DNA of 54,646 nt from an uncultured Mollicutes bacterium (GCA_937905855.1 CALCWU010000140.1:1-54646), one strand, 5' to 3'. Positions 45,601 to 53,341 are shown, counted from the first letter of the stretch. The notes: a model not told the origin generated them from the letters alone. Program-made: numbers and translations.

Positions 45601-48600
45601 TATAAAGAATTTGTTGTTAGATTTATATCCTTAAGGCTTGTTAGATTAGTAAAGGCTCTATCAAGCATTTCACCACCTAAAATGGTAACACTTGTTAATG
45701 AGGTAGGGAAATAATATTTTTTTAGCTCACCATTGTTTGGCATCAAGGCTTCGTAGGTGTTTTCTTTTTCCTCATCTTGGAAATAATAACCTAGAGTTTT
45801 AATATTAGAATTATGATTATTACTAATATATGGAAGGGTAATGCTTGTAAGGTTAGTTCCTTCAAAGATGTTTTTACCTACTGAATTAGCGCTTAAAATA
45901 TGGATTTCTTCAACACCCTTGGCATTTAAGAAGGCCTTATCAGCAATTTCTAAATTATCATTATTTAAATTTAAAATATTGTTGATTGTAGCACCATTGA
46001 AGGCACCAGTACCAATATAAGTTAGTGAAGATGTATCATTGATATTAATAATTAAACCATCATTGCCGGTAAAGGCATTTTCGCCAATATATTCAATGTC
46101 TTCATTTAAATTAATATTAGTAAAATGACAATTATTAAAAGCATAGCCACCAATTTTTATTACATTAGCTAATGAAAATTCTTGAAGCTTTGTACAATTA
46201 CTAAAGGCATAGTGATTAATTATTTTTAAGGTATCAGGAGCATTAAATTTTTGAATGCTTGAATTCATAAAGGCTTTATCAGCAATTGTTGTCAATCCAT
46301 CTAAAATAGTTAAGTTATCAAGATTTGGCAAGCTTTTGAAGGTGTTGGTATTAATAATTTCAAGATGACCAATTGTTATATCAGTAATAGATTTGTAGCC
46401 ATCCTCACTATAGCTAAAGAAGAATTCATTGTAATCACTTGGTAATTCTTTAATTGTTACCTTAGTTAAATTATTGGGAATATAATAATTGTGATATAGG
46501 TAATAATCAACACCATAAGGATTAGGATTACGATATTGAATAGTTACAAGATAGCTATTTTGATTTTCATCCTTGGAGAATAAATCACCAAAATAGATAG
46601 AGCTTACAGAAGGTATTTTTATTTCACGAAGATTAATACAATCGTTAAATAAAGGAATAACTATACCTTCTTTATAATCTATTACTACATTATCCTCTAA
46701 AATGATCTTTTCTAGATATTTGCAGTCACTAAAGAATGAACGAGTAATTAAACCATTTTTAAGAGTAAAGCTCTTTAGGGTTTCTGGTAGATAATCCTTA
46801 AGGCTTGTTATTTGATAAAGTGAAGGTGTATCTGTATAGCTAGGATTAATTGTATAGTTAAATGGTAAGGTTAGTGATTCCATATTGTATGCATAAAAAT
46901 CATAAAGATAAATTATATAATCAGGAATTACTAAATCCTTAACATTACTTAATCTTAAGGAATTTTTAGCTATGGTTTTTGTATCAGGATGGAAATTAAT
47001 TTCTTCTAAGTCACTATCTAAGCATGTTAAATAGATTAAGTAAGGATTTTCTTCACTTCCCAAATATTTACCATTATCATAGATATTAACAATATTACTA
47101 TTTAGATTATTTAAAATTGTTTCGTCATCAAAGTAGCAGGTAGGATCATTAATATATAAGTGCTCAAGCCCCTTTAAGCCATATAATGAATTTTTAGTAA
47201 AATGGTTATAGCCTGTTATTGTCAATGTTTTTAAATTCTTAGGAATGTTATTTGCCTCAGGAGTAAATATACCATTATCATCATAGCTATTACCAAATAT
47301 ATAAGAAAAGTAATTTTTAGTATAAATGGTATTAGCTTCATTACCAATAAATGGTAAAACAATTTCCTCAACATCCTTAACTGCTTCATATGGGAAAGCA
47401 TTAAAGTGAATGGTTTCAACAGAATCAGGAATAACTAGCTTAGTTGGTAAATGCTCATAGCCGTAAAATGCTGAACTATAAATTGTTTTTAAAGCCTTAA
47501 AGCTACTAAGATCGATTATTACATTAGAATGAGAAAAGGCATAGCCTGCGATACTTGTTACTAAATCGTAATTAATGGTTAATTTTTCAAGGCTTGTTGT
47601 ATTAGAAAATGCTTTTAATTCGATTGAATTGGAGCTTAAAATATCAATTTCTTTTATTGTTGTTAAATTTTCAAAGGCATATCTAGTAGCATATGCACTT
47701 ATTTTAGTAAGAGTAGAAGGAATATAATAGGTTCCGGAAATGAATTTATCAACATTTTCTTTTGTGTAATAAATATTTTGTTTAACAGCAACGCTGTTTT
47801 CATATTCTAAGGTTCCAAATAAATATGATATTGGTAAATGATATTGCTCACTATAGCCTTCAGGATTTATATACATAAATTCATCAGTATAAATAGCTAA
47901 TTCATTAATGTTCTTACAACCACTAAAAATATTTTTACCAAGATAAATAACTGAGTTTGGAATAGAAACATAGGTTAGATTTAAGTTGTTGGCAAATGCA
48001 CCATCATCTATTCCGATAACAGGTAATCCATTACGAGTTGCAGGAATTATTAATCTATCACCAGTAAAATCACCAATTCCATTAACATAGTAGCTTTGTG
48101 AGTCGCTAGATGGTCTAAAGCTTAAGCCCTCAGATATTTCAGTTTTTCCACAAACCAAACAAACGCCATTTACATAATTATGCTTACCATAAACAGTTCC
48201 TTCAAAGGTTTCGTAGAAATTTTCAAATGTATAGCTATCCCAGCCATGACTTTCAGTTTGACAATCAACCTTAGTATCGGTTTTAACGATATTATAATCA
48301 TATGGATTTAAGACAGGTAATATTTTTGTTTTTTCATAGCCACAAAAATCACAAATCATTTTAATTGAACCAGTAGAATCATTAGTTGGAGCTAAGACTA
48401 GCTCATATCTTCCACTATGAGGAAGCATATCCTTATATTCATCTACATTATCAGGGTGCTCCAAACAAGCATGATAATGATAGTCCTCATTAAAGGACCA
48501 AGAGTCTTCATCATAGCTTGGAGTATGAGAAATATAGAAATAATCATATTCTATTTTACCACAATAGCATTCGCGGTATCTAACACCTTGTTCATATTCA

Positions 48601-49325
48601 TTTGTTGGCGTACTCATAATTATCCACTCGCCAAATTCATGGGGACCTTCCTCATTTTTCAAATTAAAGTGACCACAGGTGCTTGGATGCCAGTGAGTAT
48701 TATCATCATAGGCCCAATCAGGACTAAAAATATGAGTGTGAGTACCACGGGCAATATAACCACAAACACTACATTTTAAGGAATCATAGCTAAATGTATA
48801 GCCATCCTCAGTTACATATTCTAAATAATTTTCAAAAATATGATCTTCCTTAATAACGGCATCATCATGACCACAGGTGCTTGGATGCCAGTGTGAGTTT
48901 TCATCATGTACATATCCTTCATCAAATGTATGGGTATGAGAAGAGATTTGTAAATTTTCTTTTTGAACATAGCCACAGGTTTTACAGTTTCTACTTCTAA
49001 TACCTAATTCTAAATTATCCTGCCAAGAATTAAAGCTATGCTTAAAATAGGCAGATTTTGTGTCATGACCACATGTTGCCTCATGCCAGTGATAGGTATC
49101 ATTATAGCTCCAAGTACTACTATAGGTATGAGTATGGGTACTAGAGGTATCACTCTCATCACCTTTACCTCCTGTTGTAGAAGAACTTGAGCTGCTTGGA
49201 ATTATTTCACTAGGTACACTTACATCACTAGGAATGGAAGTATCATTTGGATTATTTCCACAGGCTCCTAAAAGAAATATTATTAATAAAGAATTAATAA
49301 TAACAAACAATTTGTTTTTACGCAT
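39681..49325 (-). CDS. Giant BspA-type LRR surface lipoprotein
   Basis: The product has about 3,214 residues. The ATG at 49325 gives a lipoprotein signal (MRKNKLFVIINSLLI, lipobox LGAC) behind AAGAAGGAA; the frame runs back to 49382 without support. After a Ser/Thr linker come four HWHxxTCGH-like units and five CxxC-type knuckles (about residues 55-390). From about 395 to the end there are dozens of LRR_5 repeats (N-x-L-T-x-I-x-I-P-x-x-V-T-x-I-G-x-x-A-F). From about residue 1465 onward, ten copies of an interspersed element with the core YYEGSxxxW are added. The C-terminus (YYYSEEAPSKAGNYWRYVNNKPKAW without further anchor) is typical of BspA-like proteins. Probably a cell-surface adhesin or binding scaffold; the ligand is unknown. 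It occupies 18% of the window as a single intact reading frame. Confidence 0.9.
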   Translation of the reverse strand: MRKNKLFVIINSLLIIFLLGACGNNPNDTSIPSDVSVPSEIIPSSSSSSTTGGKGDESDTSSTHTHTYSSTWSYNDTYHWHEATCGHDTKSAYFKHSFNSWQDNLELGIRSRNCKTCGYVQKENLQISSHTHTFDEGYVHDENSHWHPSTCGHDDAVIKEDHIFENYLEYVTEDGYTFSYDSLKCSVCGYIARGTHTHIFSPDWAYDDNTHWHPSTCGHFNLKNEEGPHEFGEWIIMSTPTNEYEQGVRYRECYCGKIEYDYFYISHTPSYDEDSWSFNEDYHYHACLEHPDNVDEYKDMLPHSGRYELVLAPTNDSTGSIKMICDFCGYEKTKILPVLNPYDYNIVKTDTKVDCQTESHGWDSYTFENFYETFEGTVYGKHNYVNGVCLVCGKTEISEGLSFRPSSDSQSYYVNGIGDFTGDRLIIPATRNGLPVIGIDDGAFANNLNLTYVSIPNSVIYLGKNIFSGCKNINELAIYTDEFMYINPEGYSEQYHLPISYLFGTLEYENSVAVKQNIYYTKENVDKFISGTYYIPSTLTKISAYATRYAFENLTTIKEIDILSSNSIELKAFSNTTSLEKLTINYDLVTSIAGYAFSHSNVIIDLSSFKALKTIYSSAFYGYEHLPTKLVIPDSVETIHFNAFPYEAVKDVEEIVLPFIGNEANTIYTKNYFSYIFGNSYDDNGIFTPEANNIPKNLKTLTITGYNHFTKNSLYGLKGLEHLYINDPTCYFDDETILNNLNSNIVNIYDNGKYLGSEENPYLIYLTCLDSDLEEINFHPDTKTIAKNSLRLSNVKDLVIPDYIIYLYDFYAYNMESLTLPFNYTINPSYTDTPSLYQITSLKDYLPETLKSFTLKNGLITRSFFSDCKYLEKIILEDNVVIDYKEGIVIPLFNDCINLREIKIPSVSSIYFGDLFSKDENQNSYLVTIQYRNPNPYGVDYYLYHNYYIPNNLTKVTIKELPSDYNEFFFSYSEDGYKSITDITIGHLEIINTNTFKSLPNLDNLTILDGLTTIADKAFMNSSIQKFNAPDTLKIINHYAFSNCTKLQEFSLANVIKIGGYAFNNCHFTNINLNEDIEYIGENAFTGNDGLIININDTSSLTYIGTGAFNGATINNILNLNNDNLEIADKAFLNAKGVEEIHILSANSVGKNIFEGTNLTSITLPYISNNHNSNIKTLGYYFQDEEKENTYEALMPNNGELKKYYFPTSLTSVTILGGEMLDRAFTNLTSLKDINLTTNSLYEGLFSGCTNLENISINGTYKTIPSYIFEGTKLKEITIPNTVTAIGEAAFKDTLITSITIPNSVTSLGANAFEGTNITNITIPSLFNQSLGYYFNNDNSELKALTDVTITNEDNITSLALANLPSLVNLTILKVNTIEANIIFNTNVLENLTIDASNLDSFNTLFGNTNSSFKYYPNNLKNVKLLNISEIPAYFLKGYTFVNLYLPASLNTFAKDALAGLELSSLYYEGSFDDWCNISHNILTNSTNNSHYNLYLKNDDSYELLEEITLYQDNIKSNALYYVKSIKKITIDSSVTEFNEGMCFNYNNYELYYNSSLTDWCNIKFKSYTNPISYTSKFYYLENDSYKLASDIVIPFEVHSLTSSSFYGYKGITSFSLTSEPTDFNFEFVSFSDLSILTLYNDGYYFGTKDNPYLFLYKFNPNAKGDASVADTTKYIYNNAFTNVLNITSLVIPDNVIKMGNVILSGNNNTALKTISLPLTGDYTYLTNIGTLGKNLEEIRFTSGEVLPDYFFKDLKTDAKVILPDNISYTYNSFGFLTANIYFEENNCKYLQSISNPYKFLIGINTDATDFEVNPNTGVILQNAISLKTINSFKISNFDFRVITAPSSNVKNPGYKDIFRYGNKNLYDNDGVHITNLYLNLAEINVKMPYQKVENLYLNQDVSLEGADFSDSTIANIYYDGTLTNYLDIHYNNKNEIIATGSNLYYKNNDEYLLLEELIIPDTIDYLYSYQFAKITSIKKVIIPTSVTTIEPYVFLDCNNINYFESPKLCTYTPTGYKGAIYFFMDNITNSSRYSIDTVKAVGTTPFANESLYYLNIASLYLANTIEGFADRLVNYTTIENIYFDGCAKDWVKYKFNSANSHPAYSTNQVAKLYFKDNDSYAQPTKLDLTDIDYAITDYAFLGITTITELITTKYPGEHSFDGNTITKLEINGVNYLDGFTPILDNVVDLTLNFVALNSIMPQMPNLKNLYLVNYAKGYGTAKFYENYQTNKIENIYYKGNVNDWLKLEFNNELQNPMMVADNFYFYIDNQYQTITTLNITSLNLSSYQFSGLNSLTTINISEDVDLTNAGKAFYLVNNVTNISMPFKNANLFNLFTNELDDTTPSFKVVKIIGDEINRGISSTVESLYLANTITTIDASFNEANISKLYYEGTIADWCNIDFESIYSNPALGSEKIFMNNEEIDNITIPEEITSIKNYQFYGFKAQNVYIPTNVLSIGRAFDANYVTTITIPFIGQNANNGNFNAIFSNIAANITTIEVLGTTAIANRGLMNLTKLENITFHNNITTIGEEAFLNCVQLRSLSIPSADSIAIFAFGGCTALESLTLPFAPTFANNINGINSLKVLFMSYSYSGTLEEAIKNANVPATLKTLTINSGEIPANYFVDSDITTLNLNEATLSTSSLAGLNSLINLNGVNSQMKLLNYFDGKTIPAGLLHVEFSNNTNTIYTKFFDKATTIKEVIIPASITSINADAFYNTNIQTIYYEGNINQWLSISFSNQYSNPLVNSNATLLLKNDDIYSEIPSSINVDLEEIKPYTLYGLQGLTNIVFSESLKKISENNFINCDNIIYNLDEDGNKYLETNTNEYYVLMEYVDVAATSITINSNTRIIYNDALKNLENVEIINVGKNIIQIGKQDITYNQNLSKRELYYEGSFDEWLNVMFTSISNLDDIYFEGTKISDVTLPNNLSIFDLSKLNYLKLDSLTIPSSITKFEGTTTINITNIYYEGSLTLWTNVSLSSTPAANTNNFYIDNVLMENELTLHEGITKINENQFRYFSKITSVILPNTVTEISDMAFANDTKLTNITIPSSIKKLGAYVFNNCPKLNYTEYENGYYLGNSENEYLVLMDIIDDSKSFTINPNTKVIAYEACTSITSMLDLTIPDGVESICDYAFFGAQTYLSTVILPNTITYIGKYGLGLSSDTTIYYKGSLDEFNNIEKEEYYTRAKIYYYSEEAPSKAGNYWRYVNNKPKAW
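39800..44940 (-). repeat. Ten interspersed YYEGSxxxW elements in the giant lipoprotein
   Basis: Copies lie near 44920, 44665, 43565, 43065, 42605, 42150, 41145, 40650, 40425 and 39815. Each reads approximately (I/L)YY(E/D/K)G(S/T/N)xxxWxxIxF, followed after 15-25 residues by a short strand such as LYLKNDDSY. They sit between blocks of LRR_5 repeats. The first and last copies are the most diverged after the core. Confidence 0.8.
48150..49170 (-). repeat. Cys/His-rich tandem modules in the giant lipoprotein
   Basis: Repeats encode THTHxF...W..D..HWHxxTCGH followed by HxF..W and a CxxCG(Y/K) knuckle: HWHEATCGHD, HWHPSTCGHD, HWHPSTCGHF and a diverged HYHACLEHPD. The arrangement suggests zinc-stabilised small domains. 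At DNA level the two HWHPSTCGH copies (around 48680 and 48880) share nearly identical stretches. Confidence 0.75.
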
Positions 49326-49372
49326 ATTAAAATTTCCTTCTTTCCCATTTAAAATCGTAAATCTATATTTAA

Positions 49373-49401
49373 ATTTTACCAAAAAAATCTTTTGTTTTCA
49401 A
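49373..49401 (-). promoter_or_regulatory. Promoter of the giant lipoprotein gene
   Basis: On the minus strand TTGAAA (49401-49396) and TGG-TAAAAT (-10 at 49378-49373) are 17 bases apart, an extended -10 promoter about 48 bases before the ATG. Confidence 0.65.
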
Positions 49402-49410
49402 TAATTTATC

Positions 49411-49439
49411 TTTCAAAATTCAAGGAATAAGTATATAAT
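49411..49439 (+). promoter_or_regulatory. Promoter of the Ser-linker lipoprotein gene
   Basis: TTTCAA (49411-49416) and TATAAT (49434-49439), 17 bases apart, 23 bases before the start. It is divergent from, and close to, the promoter of the giant gene. Confidence 0.55.
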
Positions 49440-49461
49440 TTTATATATGTGAGGTTATGAT

Positions 49462-50709
49462 ATGAAAAAAATCAATTATTTTATTGCAATTATTACGCTC
49501 TTATTTGTAATTACGGCTTGTGGGAATAATAAAAATTCAATTATTCCAGCAGAGACTACTAATATAAAAGAATCAAGTAGTTCGATAAGTTCTAGTATTT
49601 CTTCAAGTAGTAATAGTATAAGCTCGGAAGCTAGTTCAAGTAAAACATCTAGTACTACTACAATACCAAGTAGCTCAAGTGATTTAAATATCAGCTATAG
49701 TATTAAAGAAATTTTAACAATAGGCTCTACCTTAAATGAAGGAGAGGTTGGAATTAAAGTAAATTTTGATGGTATGTATTTGAAGCTTATAACTGATAAT
49801 ATGGATAAGCTAATGCTATTTGCTGATGATAGTGCTTATATAAAGGTTAGAGTTAAATCAGGTGATTTTACTGACTATTTAAAAAATAGATATTTAAATT
49901 GTTATTACAATGTATTAGGTAGTGTAACTAAAAACAATAATCAAATAGAAATAGCTTATGAAAAAATCGAAAATATAACATCAACACCAGAAGCCTTTGA
50001 TTTTACTAATTTAACGAAAAAACGTAATAGTATTGGTGAGGTTTATGATGATATTAAAAAGGTAAGTCTTACCAACAAGAGAAATGGTGTAGGCGATATT
50101 GTTACCTTTAATGGCGTTGTTATAGCTACTGATCGTTCTGATTCTAATAGTAAGGCAGTTTTGTATGATAACAAAAATATAATAACTATAATATCTGAAA
50201 AAAAGATTTGTGATGGCTTCACAGATCTTGATAAGGAGTTTATTGTTACTGGAATCATATCAATAAAAAATGGCGCACCTGCGGTATTACTTTTAGATTT
50301 AAAATCAGCTCAAAAAACAATTAATATTGATTATAGCAATGCAAAAGCAGTTAATCCATCATATTTTGCAGGCTGGTATCACCTATCAAATAATATTAAA
50401 GATCCAAGCTATGATGATTTTTCTACTCTTTATTTAGTATCAGGATATATTAATATAGATGATAGTAGAACAAATGCTTATTATTATGGAATGACTGATA
50501 ATAGTAACAATACATTATCAGATACAGGAATAAAAACCTCTATTAAAGGTATTTATTTAATGAATCATTTAAATGTTAAAAGTAGCATATTGTCTGATTA
50601 TTATATGAATGAAATAAAGGTAAGTATGTATTGCTCATTATATCAATTTGATTCTCAAAATCATGGTTGGAAGGCATTCCCAATTGAAAGTACAATTAAA
50701 TCAATTTAA
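49462..50709 (+). CDS. Lipoprotein with Ser-rich linker and OB-fold-like domains, unknown function
   Basis: The protein has 415 residues. The lipoprotein signal ends ITACGNN, close to the LGACGNN of the divergent giant lipoprotein. A linker of about 45 residues, almost entirely Ser/Thr (about 35-80), follows. The rest is beta-rich, with two or three segments of the form V-x-F-x-G-x-V-x-x-x and IVTGIISIKNGAPAVLLLD. These resemble the OB-fold modules often found in surface lipoproteins of gut Firmicutes, but this is a weak call. The shared intergenic promoter region with the giant gene suggests co-regulation. No enzymatic motif is visible. The ribosome-binding site is GTGAGG. Confidence 0.75.
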   Translation: MKKINYFIAIITLLFVITACGNNKNSIIPAETTNIKESSSSISSSISSSSNSISSEASSSKTSSTTTIPSSSSDLNISYSIKEILTIGSTLNEGEVGIKVNFDGMYLKLITDNMDKLMLFADDSAYIKVRVKSGDFTDYLKNRYLNCYYNVLGSVTKNNNQIEIAYEKIENITSTPEAFDFTNLTKKRNSIGEVYDDIKKVSLTNKRNGVGDIVTFNGVVIATDRSDSNSKAVLYDNKNIITIISEKKICDGFTDLDKEFIVTGIISIKNGAPAVLLLDLKSAQKTINIDYSNAKAVNPSYFAGWYHLSNNIKDPSYDDFSTLYLVSGYINIDDSRTNAYYYGMTDNSNNTLSDTGIKTSIKGIYLMNHLNVKSSILSDYYMNEIKVSMYCSLYQFDSQNHGWKAFPIESTIKSI

Positions 50710-50710
50710 C

Positions 50711-50753
50711 AAAAAAACTCTATTGGACATTTTATATCTAATAGAGTTTTTTT
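50711..50753. terminator. Bidirectional terminator between lipoprotein and NACHT genes
   Basis: Hairpin AACTCTATT / AATAGAGTT with a 15-base loop, flanked by A7 on the left and T7 on the right, so it works on both strands. Confidence 0.85.
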
Positions 50754-52152
50754 ATGATGTATATATTTTTTTGAAGGTATTATATATTTTAAATAATAAA
50801 CATTTTTTTGACTTCAAATAGGTCACTAAACTTTCATACTCCTTGGGATTGTTTATAATATCTTCAGTTTTAAATGAATATAAAAGTTCATCAGGTGAAT
50901 CGATATCAATGTTTAATTTTTTTAGCCAATTTTTTCTTGCGGTATCTGTTTTCATACGTTCAAGCTTTTGTAAAATCTCCGTTTTGGAAATTGAGTTTGT
51001 TCCTAGAGTATAGTCATCTGTGAAATAATAAAATGCATCACATGATGGTAAATCAAGTGGATAATTAGTTAATGAAATGAAAGAATCACCAAAAATCTTG
51101 GCTAAAACAAGCTGAAATATCTTATCACCTATAAACATAAAAGCTGTCTTGCCATAATTAATTTTTGGAAACATGGTCTTTAAAAAATACCAATAATCCA
51201 TTGTTTTATTAAAATAAGGATGTAGGGCTGGTTTAATAACATATTGAGTCAAACGAGTATAATCCATTTCATAAAGTAAGAAAAAAATATCTTCGTTAAA
51301 ATTAACGTATGTAAATGAAAAATCTTCGTCGCGTCTAAACCATTCATCAACCTTAGGATATTCAGCTATAGATAATGATTTAAAATAATTAGCGGTGAAA
51401 TATTCTTGATATGATCTATGTAGAAAATTATATTTGCCATCTTCAAGATAAAACAATCCTAGATTGTCCTTTAAATCCACTATAAAATCATCAGCATTTA
51501 CTTTTCCTTTAAAGGATGTTTCGTTTATTGTTTTTGTTATATCGGCAATAGAAAAAGAATAATCTTCATTTGTTGAGGCTCTAAAGCAAAATTCGGATAA
51601 TAAATTAATGAATTGAACCTTTTTTAGACTTGTAGCAAATTTCTTATTTTTGTAGCCTTTTATTTTATCATGCTCCTCATATAATACCTGAAAGCTTTGA
51701 TCATAAAATTCATAGGTCTTTGAGGGTATTTTTCCTTTATTGATAAAGATCATAAACATAATTGTCAATAACAAAGGATTTGAGGCGATACTTTTATTTG
51801 TTTGAAATTCTCCATTTTTTAAAATTTCAATAAATTCTTTCTTTTTTGATGTTGGAAAATTAGAAAATTTATCAATCAATTTGCAGGCTGATTTTATAGT
51901 TAGTCTAGCTAATTGGATGTTTTTAAATTTGTTTAAGCACTCACTTGCTTCAGATGGTCTTGATGCTGTTATAAAATAATTTTTAGGATATTTAAATGAA
52001 AGTTCATTTAGTTCATCAAAAAAATTATCTCTTTGGGTTATTCTTATTTCGTCTAGACCATCAAATAATAATAAAAATCCACCTTTTTTTAAGTCATTTA
52101 AAAATTCAGAAAGTTCTATTTCCATATATTGCAAAATAGATGAGTATAGCAT
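50752..52152 (-). CDS. NACHT NTPase, C-terminal part (frameshifted gene)
   Basis: The 466-residue frame starts at an incidental ATG at 52152; codons in this frame continue upstream (AAT TTA GTA ACG) to the break, and no ribosome-binding site is present. It holds the Walker B and extended Asp motif of NACHT ATPases (LLLFDGLDEI near residue 34), a sensor-like ITASRPSE, NPLLLTIM, and the winged-helix motif FLHRSYQEYFTA. The C-terminal 200 residues are not recognised and contain no obvious TPR or LRR sensor. It continues the protein encoded at 52158-53063. Many bacterial NACHT proteins are antiphage sensors; that role is inferred. Confidence 0.8.
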   Translation of the reverse strand: MLYSSILQYMEIELSEFLNDLKKGGFLLLFDGLDEIRITQRDNFFDELNELSFKYPKNYFITASRPSEASECLNKFKNIQLARLTIKSACKLIDKFSNFPTSKKKEFIEILKNGEFQTNKSIASNPLLLTIMFMIFINKGKIPSKTYEFYDQSFQVLYEEHDKIKGYKNKKFATSLKKVQFINLLSEFCFRASTNEDYSFSIADITKTINETSFKGKVNADDFIVDLKDNLGLFYLEDGKYNFLHRSYQEYFTANYFKSLSIAEYPKVDEWFRRDEDFSFTYVNFNEDIFFLLYEMDYTRLTQYVIKPALHPYFNKTMDYWYFLKTMFPKINYGKTAFMFIGDKIFQLVLAKIFGDSFISLTNYPLDLPSCDAFYYFTDDYTLGTNSISKTEILQKLERMKTDTARKNWLKKLNIDIDSPDELLYSFKTEDIINNPKEYESLVTYLKSKKCLLFKIYNTFKKIYTS

Positions 52153-52157
52153 CGTTA

Positions 52158-53063
52158 CTAAATTTTGTCTTCCTTAATAAATTGTCTTACAGGTATATAC
52201 ACAGGAACTAAGTTTGTTTTTTCATTTTCGTTTAAATTATTCATAAGATCATAGGAAAACAAGAATTTTAAAAATAATGATTTACCAAAACCTGCTGGTG
52301 CGCTTATTGATGTATATTTTCCAAAGGTTTCAATATATTTTTTTGTTGAAACATCCTCACCTGAAATACTATGCTTTCCATTTTGACTAAATGTTGAACA
52401 ATAATTATTTAAATCAGGAGTTACATAGATGTCATATAAATTGATAGGTTCATTATTATAAATTATAGTTTTGATTAAAATAGTATCATTAACGGCATTT
52501 TCATAATAAGGAAGATATTTTTTTAGGATTGGTTTGTTAGTATCTAAAAATAAATCAGTCATATCCTTTTGATAGAGCGTTTCAAGCTTAATAATATCAT
52601 CATCTAAAAAAGGTTTGTTTATATTACATTTAGTATATTTGACAACGTAAGTAATTAAATAAGCTAGATATTTATCAAAGCTGAAATCTAATATATCATT
52701 GATTGTGACTTTTTCATTTTCAAAAATAATATTTTCTTTGTTGGAACTTTTATCATCTACAATTATCTTATTAATTATATATTTGATTTTTTGATTTATT
52801 TCGTTATTGTTGAACACATCTAAAGTCTTTTTGGTTCTTTCTAAAATTGTTTGCTTATCTAGTTTTTTTGCTGTTTCTACAAAAAGAGAGTTGTTAAGAT
52901 TTCTTTTGGCGTGAGATAGCTCATATGCAAAGTCACTATCAAACAAACGACTAAATTCGGGATTAATAATAGATAATAAATTACCATTAATATTTTTCAT
53001 TGTGTTAATGCTTTTATAAAATCTTATGAAAATTTTCAAAACTGTATTATAATTTAAATTCAT
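52158..53063 (-). CDS. NACHT NTPase, N-terminal part with Walker A (frameshifted gene)
   Basis: The protein has 301 residues and starts at ATG 53063 behind GGGAGGAA. About 240 residues of helical N-terminal domain of unknown type precede the P-loop APAGFGKS (about 252-259) and the strand LVPVYIPVRQFIKEDK, after which the frame hits TAG. Restoring one A in the run of four (52163-52166 as T on the plus strand) would join ...EDK to NLVTMLYSSI of the next frame, giving one protein of roughly 770 residues with complete Walker A and Walker B. The effector-like N-terminal domain is not recognised as a nuclease, TIR or protease. Either a real pseudogene or an assembly error. Confidence 0.8.
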   Translation of the reverse strand: MNLNYNTVLKIFIRFYKSINTMKNINGNLLSIINPEFSRLFDSDFAYELSHAKRNLNNSLFVETAKKLDKQTILERTKKTLDVFNNNEINQKIKYIINKIIVDDKSSNKENIIFENEKVTINDILDFSFDKYLAYLITYVVKYTKCNINKPFLDDDIIKLETLYQKDMTDLFLDTNKPILKKYLPYYENAVNDTILIKTIIYNNEPINLYDIYVTPDLNNYCSTFSQNGKHSISGEDVSTKKYIETFGKYTSISAPAGFGKSLFLKFLFSYDLMNNLNENEKTNLVPVYIPVRQFIKEDKI

Positions 53064-53088
53064 CTTAATTCCTCCCTTTATATAGAAG

Positions 53089-53097
53089 ATTATAGCA
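53089..53097 (-). promoter_or_regulatory. Extended -10 promoter of the NACHT gene
   Basis: The minus strand reads TGCTATAAT (-10 at 53094-53089), about 26 bases before the start codon. The only TTGACA-like sequence upstream (TCGACA) is too close to be a -35. Confidence 0.5.
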
Positions 53098-53099
53098 TA

Positions 53100-53341
53100 T
53101 TTTGTCGAATTAATAAATAGGTTAAATGATTTCGCCTACTTTTTTGAAAAAACCGCCTAGTTTTAATAGATATTAAAAAAAGTTAATAGAAAAAATGGCG
53201 CAGCTACAATGTAATTGGCTTCGCCTATTTTTATGCCTACAATGCCTAGTCGAATGAACATTTACAAATGCTATAGTCGTGTAGTATCATAATGGTGTCT
53301 TAAGCTTAAGAAATCAAGATGAAAGGAAGAGGAAAGAAAAA
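53100..53341. other. Intergenic region with GCCTA motifs between NACHT and holin-like genes
   Basis: No convincing gene is seen here. GCCTA occurs five times (53134, 53155, 53223, 53235, 53244), three of them as CGCCTA. GTCGAAT occurs at 53104 and 53249. A 12-base palindrome CTTAAGCTTAAG lies at 53299-53310. These could be remnants of recombination or protein sites; none is identified. Confidence 0.4.
53261..53290 (+). promoter_or_regulatory. Possible promoter of the holin-like region
   Basis: TTTACA (53261-53266) and TATCAT (53285-53290), 18 bases apart, followed by a leader with a 12-base palindrome. Confidence 0.4.

Noticed and set aside
42196..48779. ORFs of 60-120 codons on either strand within the giant gene (for example 48417-48779 plus strand)
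   Set aside because: They are shadows of the repetitive coding frame, with no ribosome-binding sites and no protein-like features.
39681..49325. CRISPR-like or direct DNA repeats in the giant gene
   Set aside because: The repetition is at protein level with varied codons and lengths; there are no regular identical DNA repeats with spacers.
52155..52170. Programmed -1 ribosomal frameshift joining the two NACHT frames
   Set aside because: The slippery heptamer A AAT TTA is present, but in the wrong phase: the upstream frame reads GAC AAA ATT TAG. A missing A is simpler.
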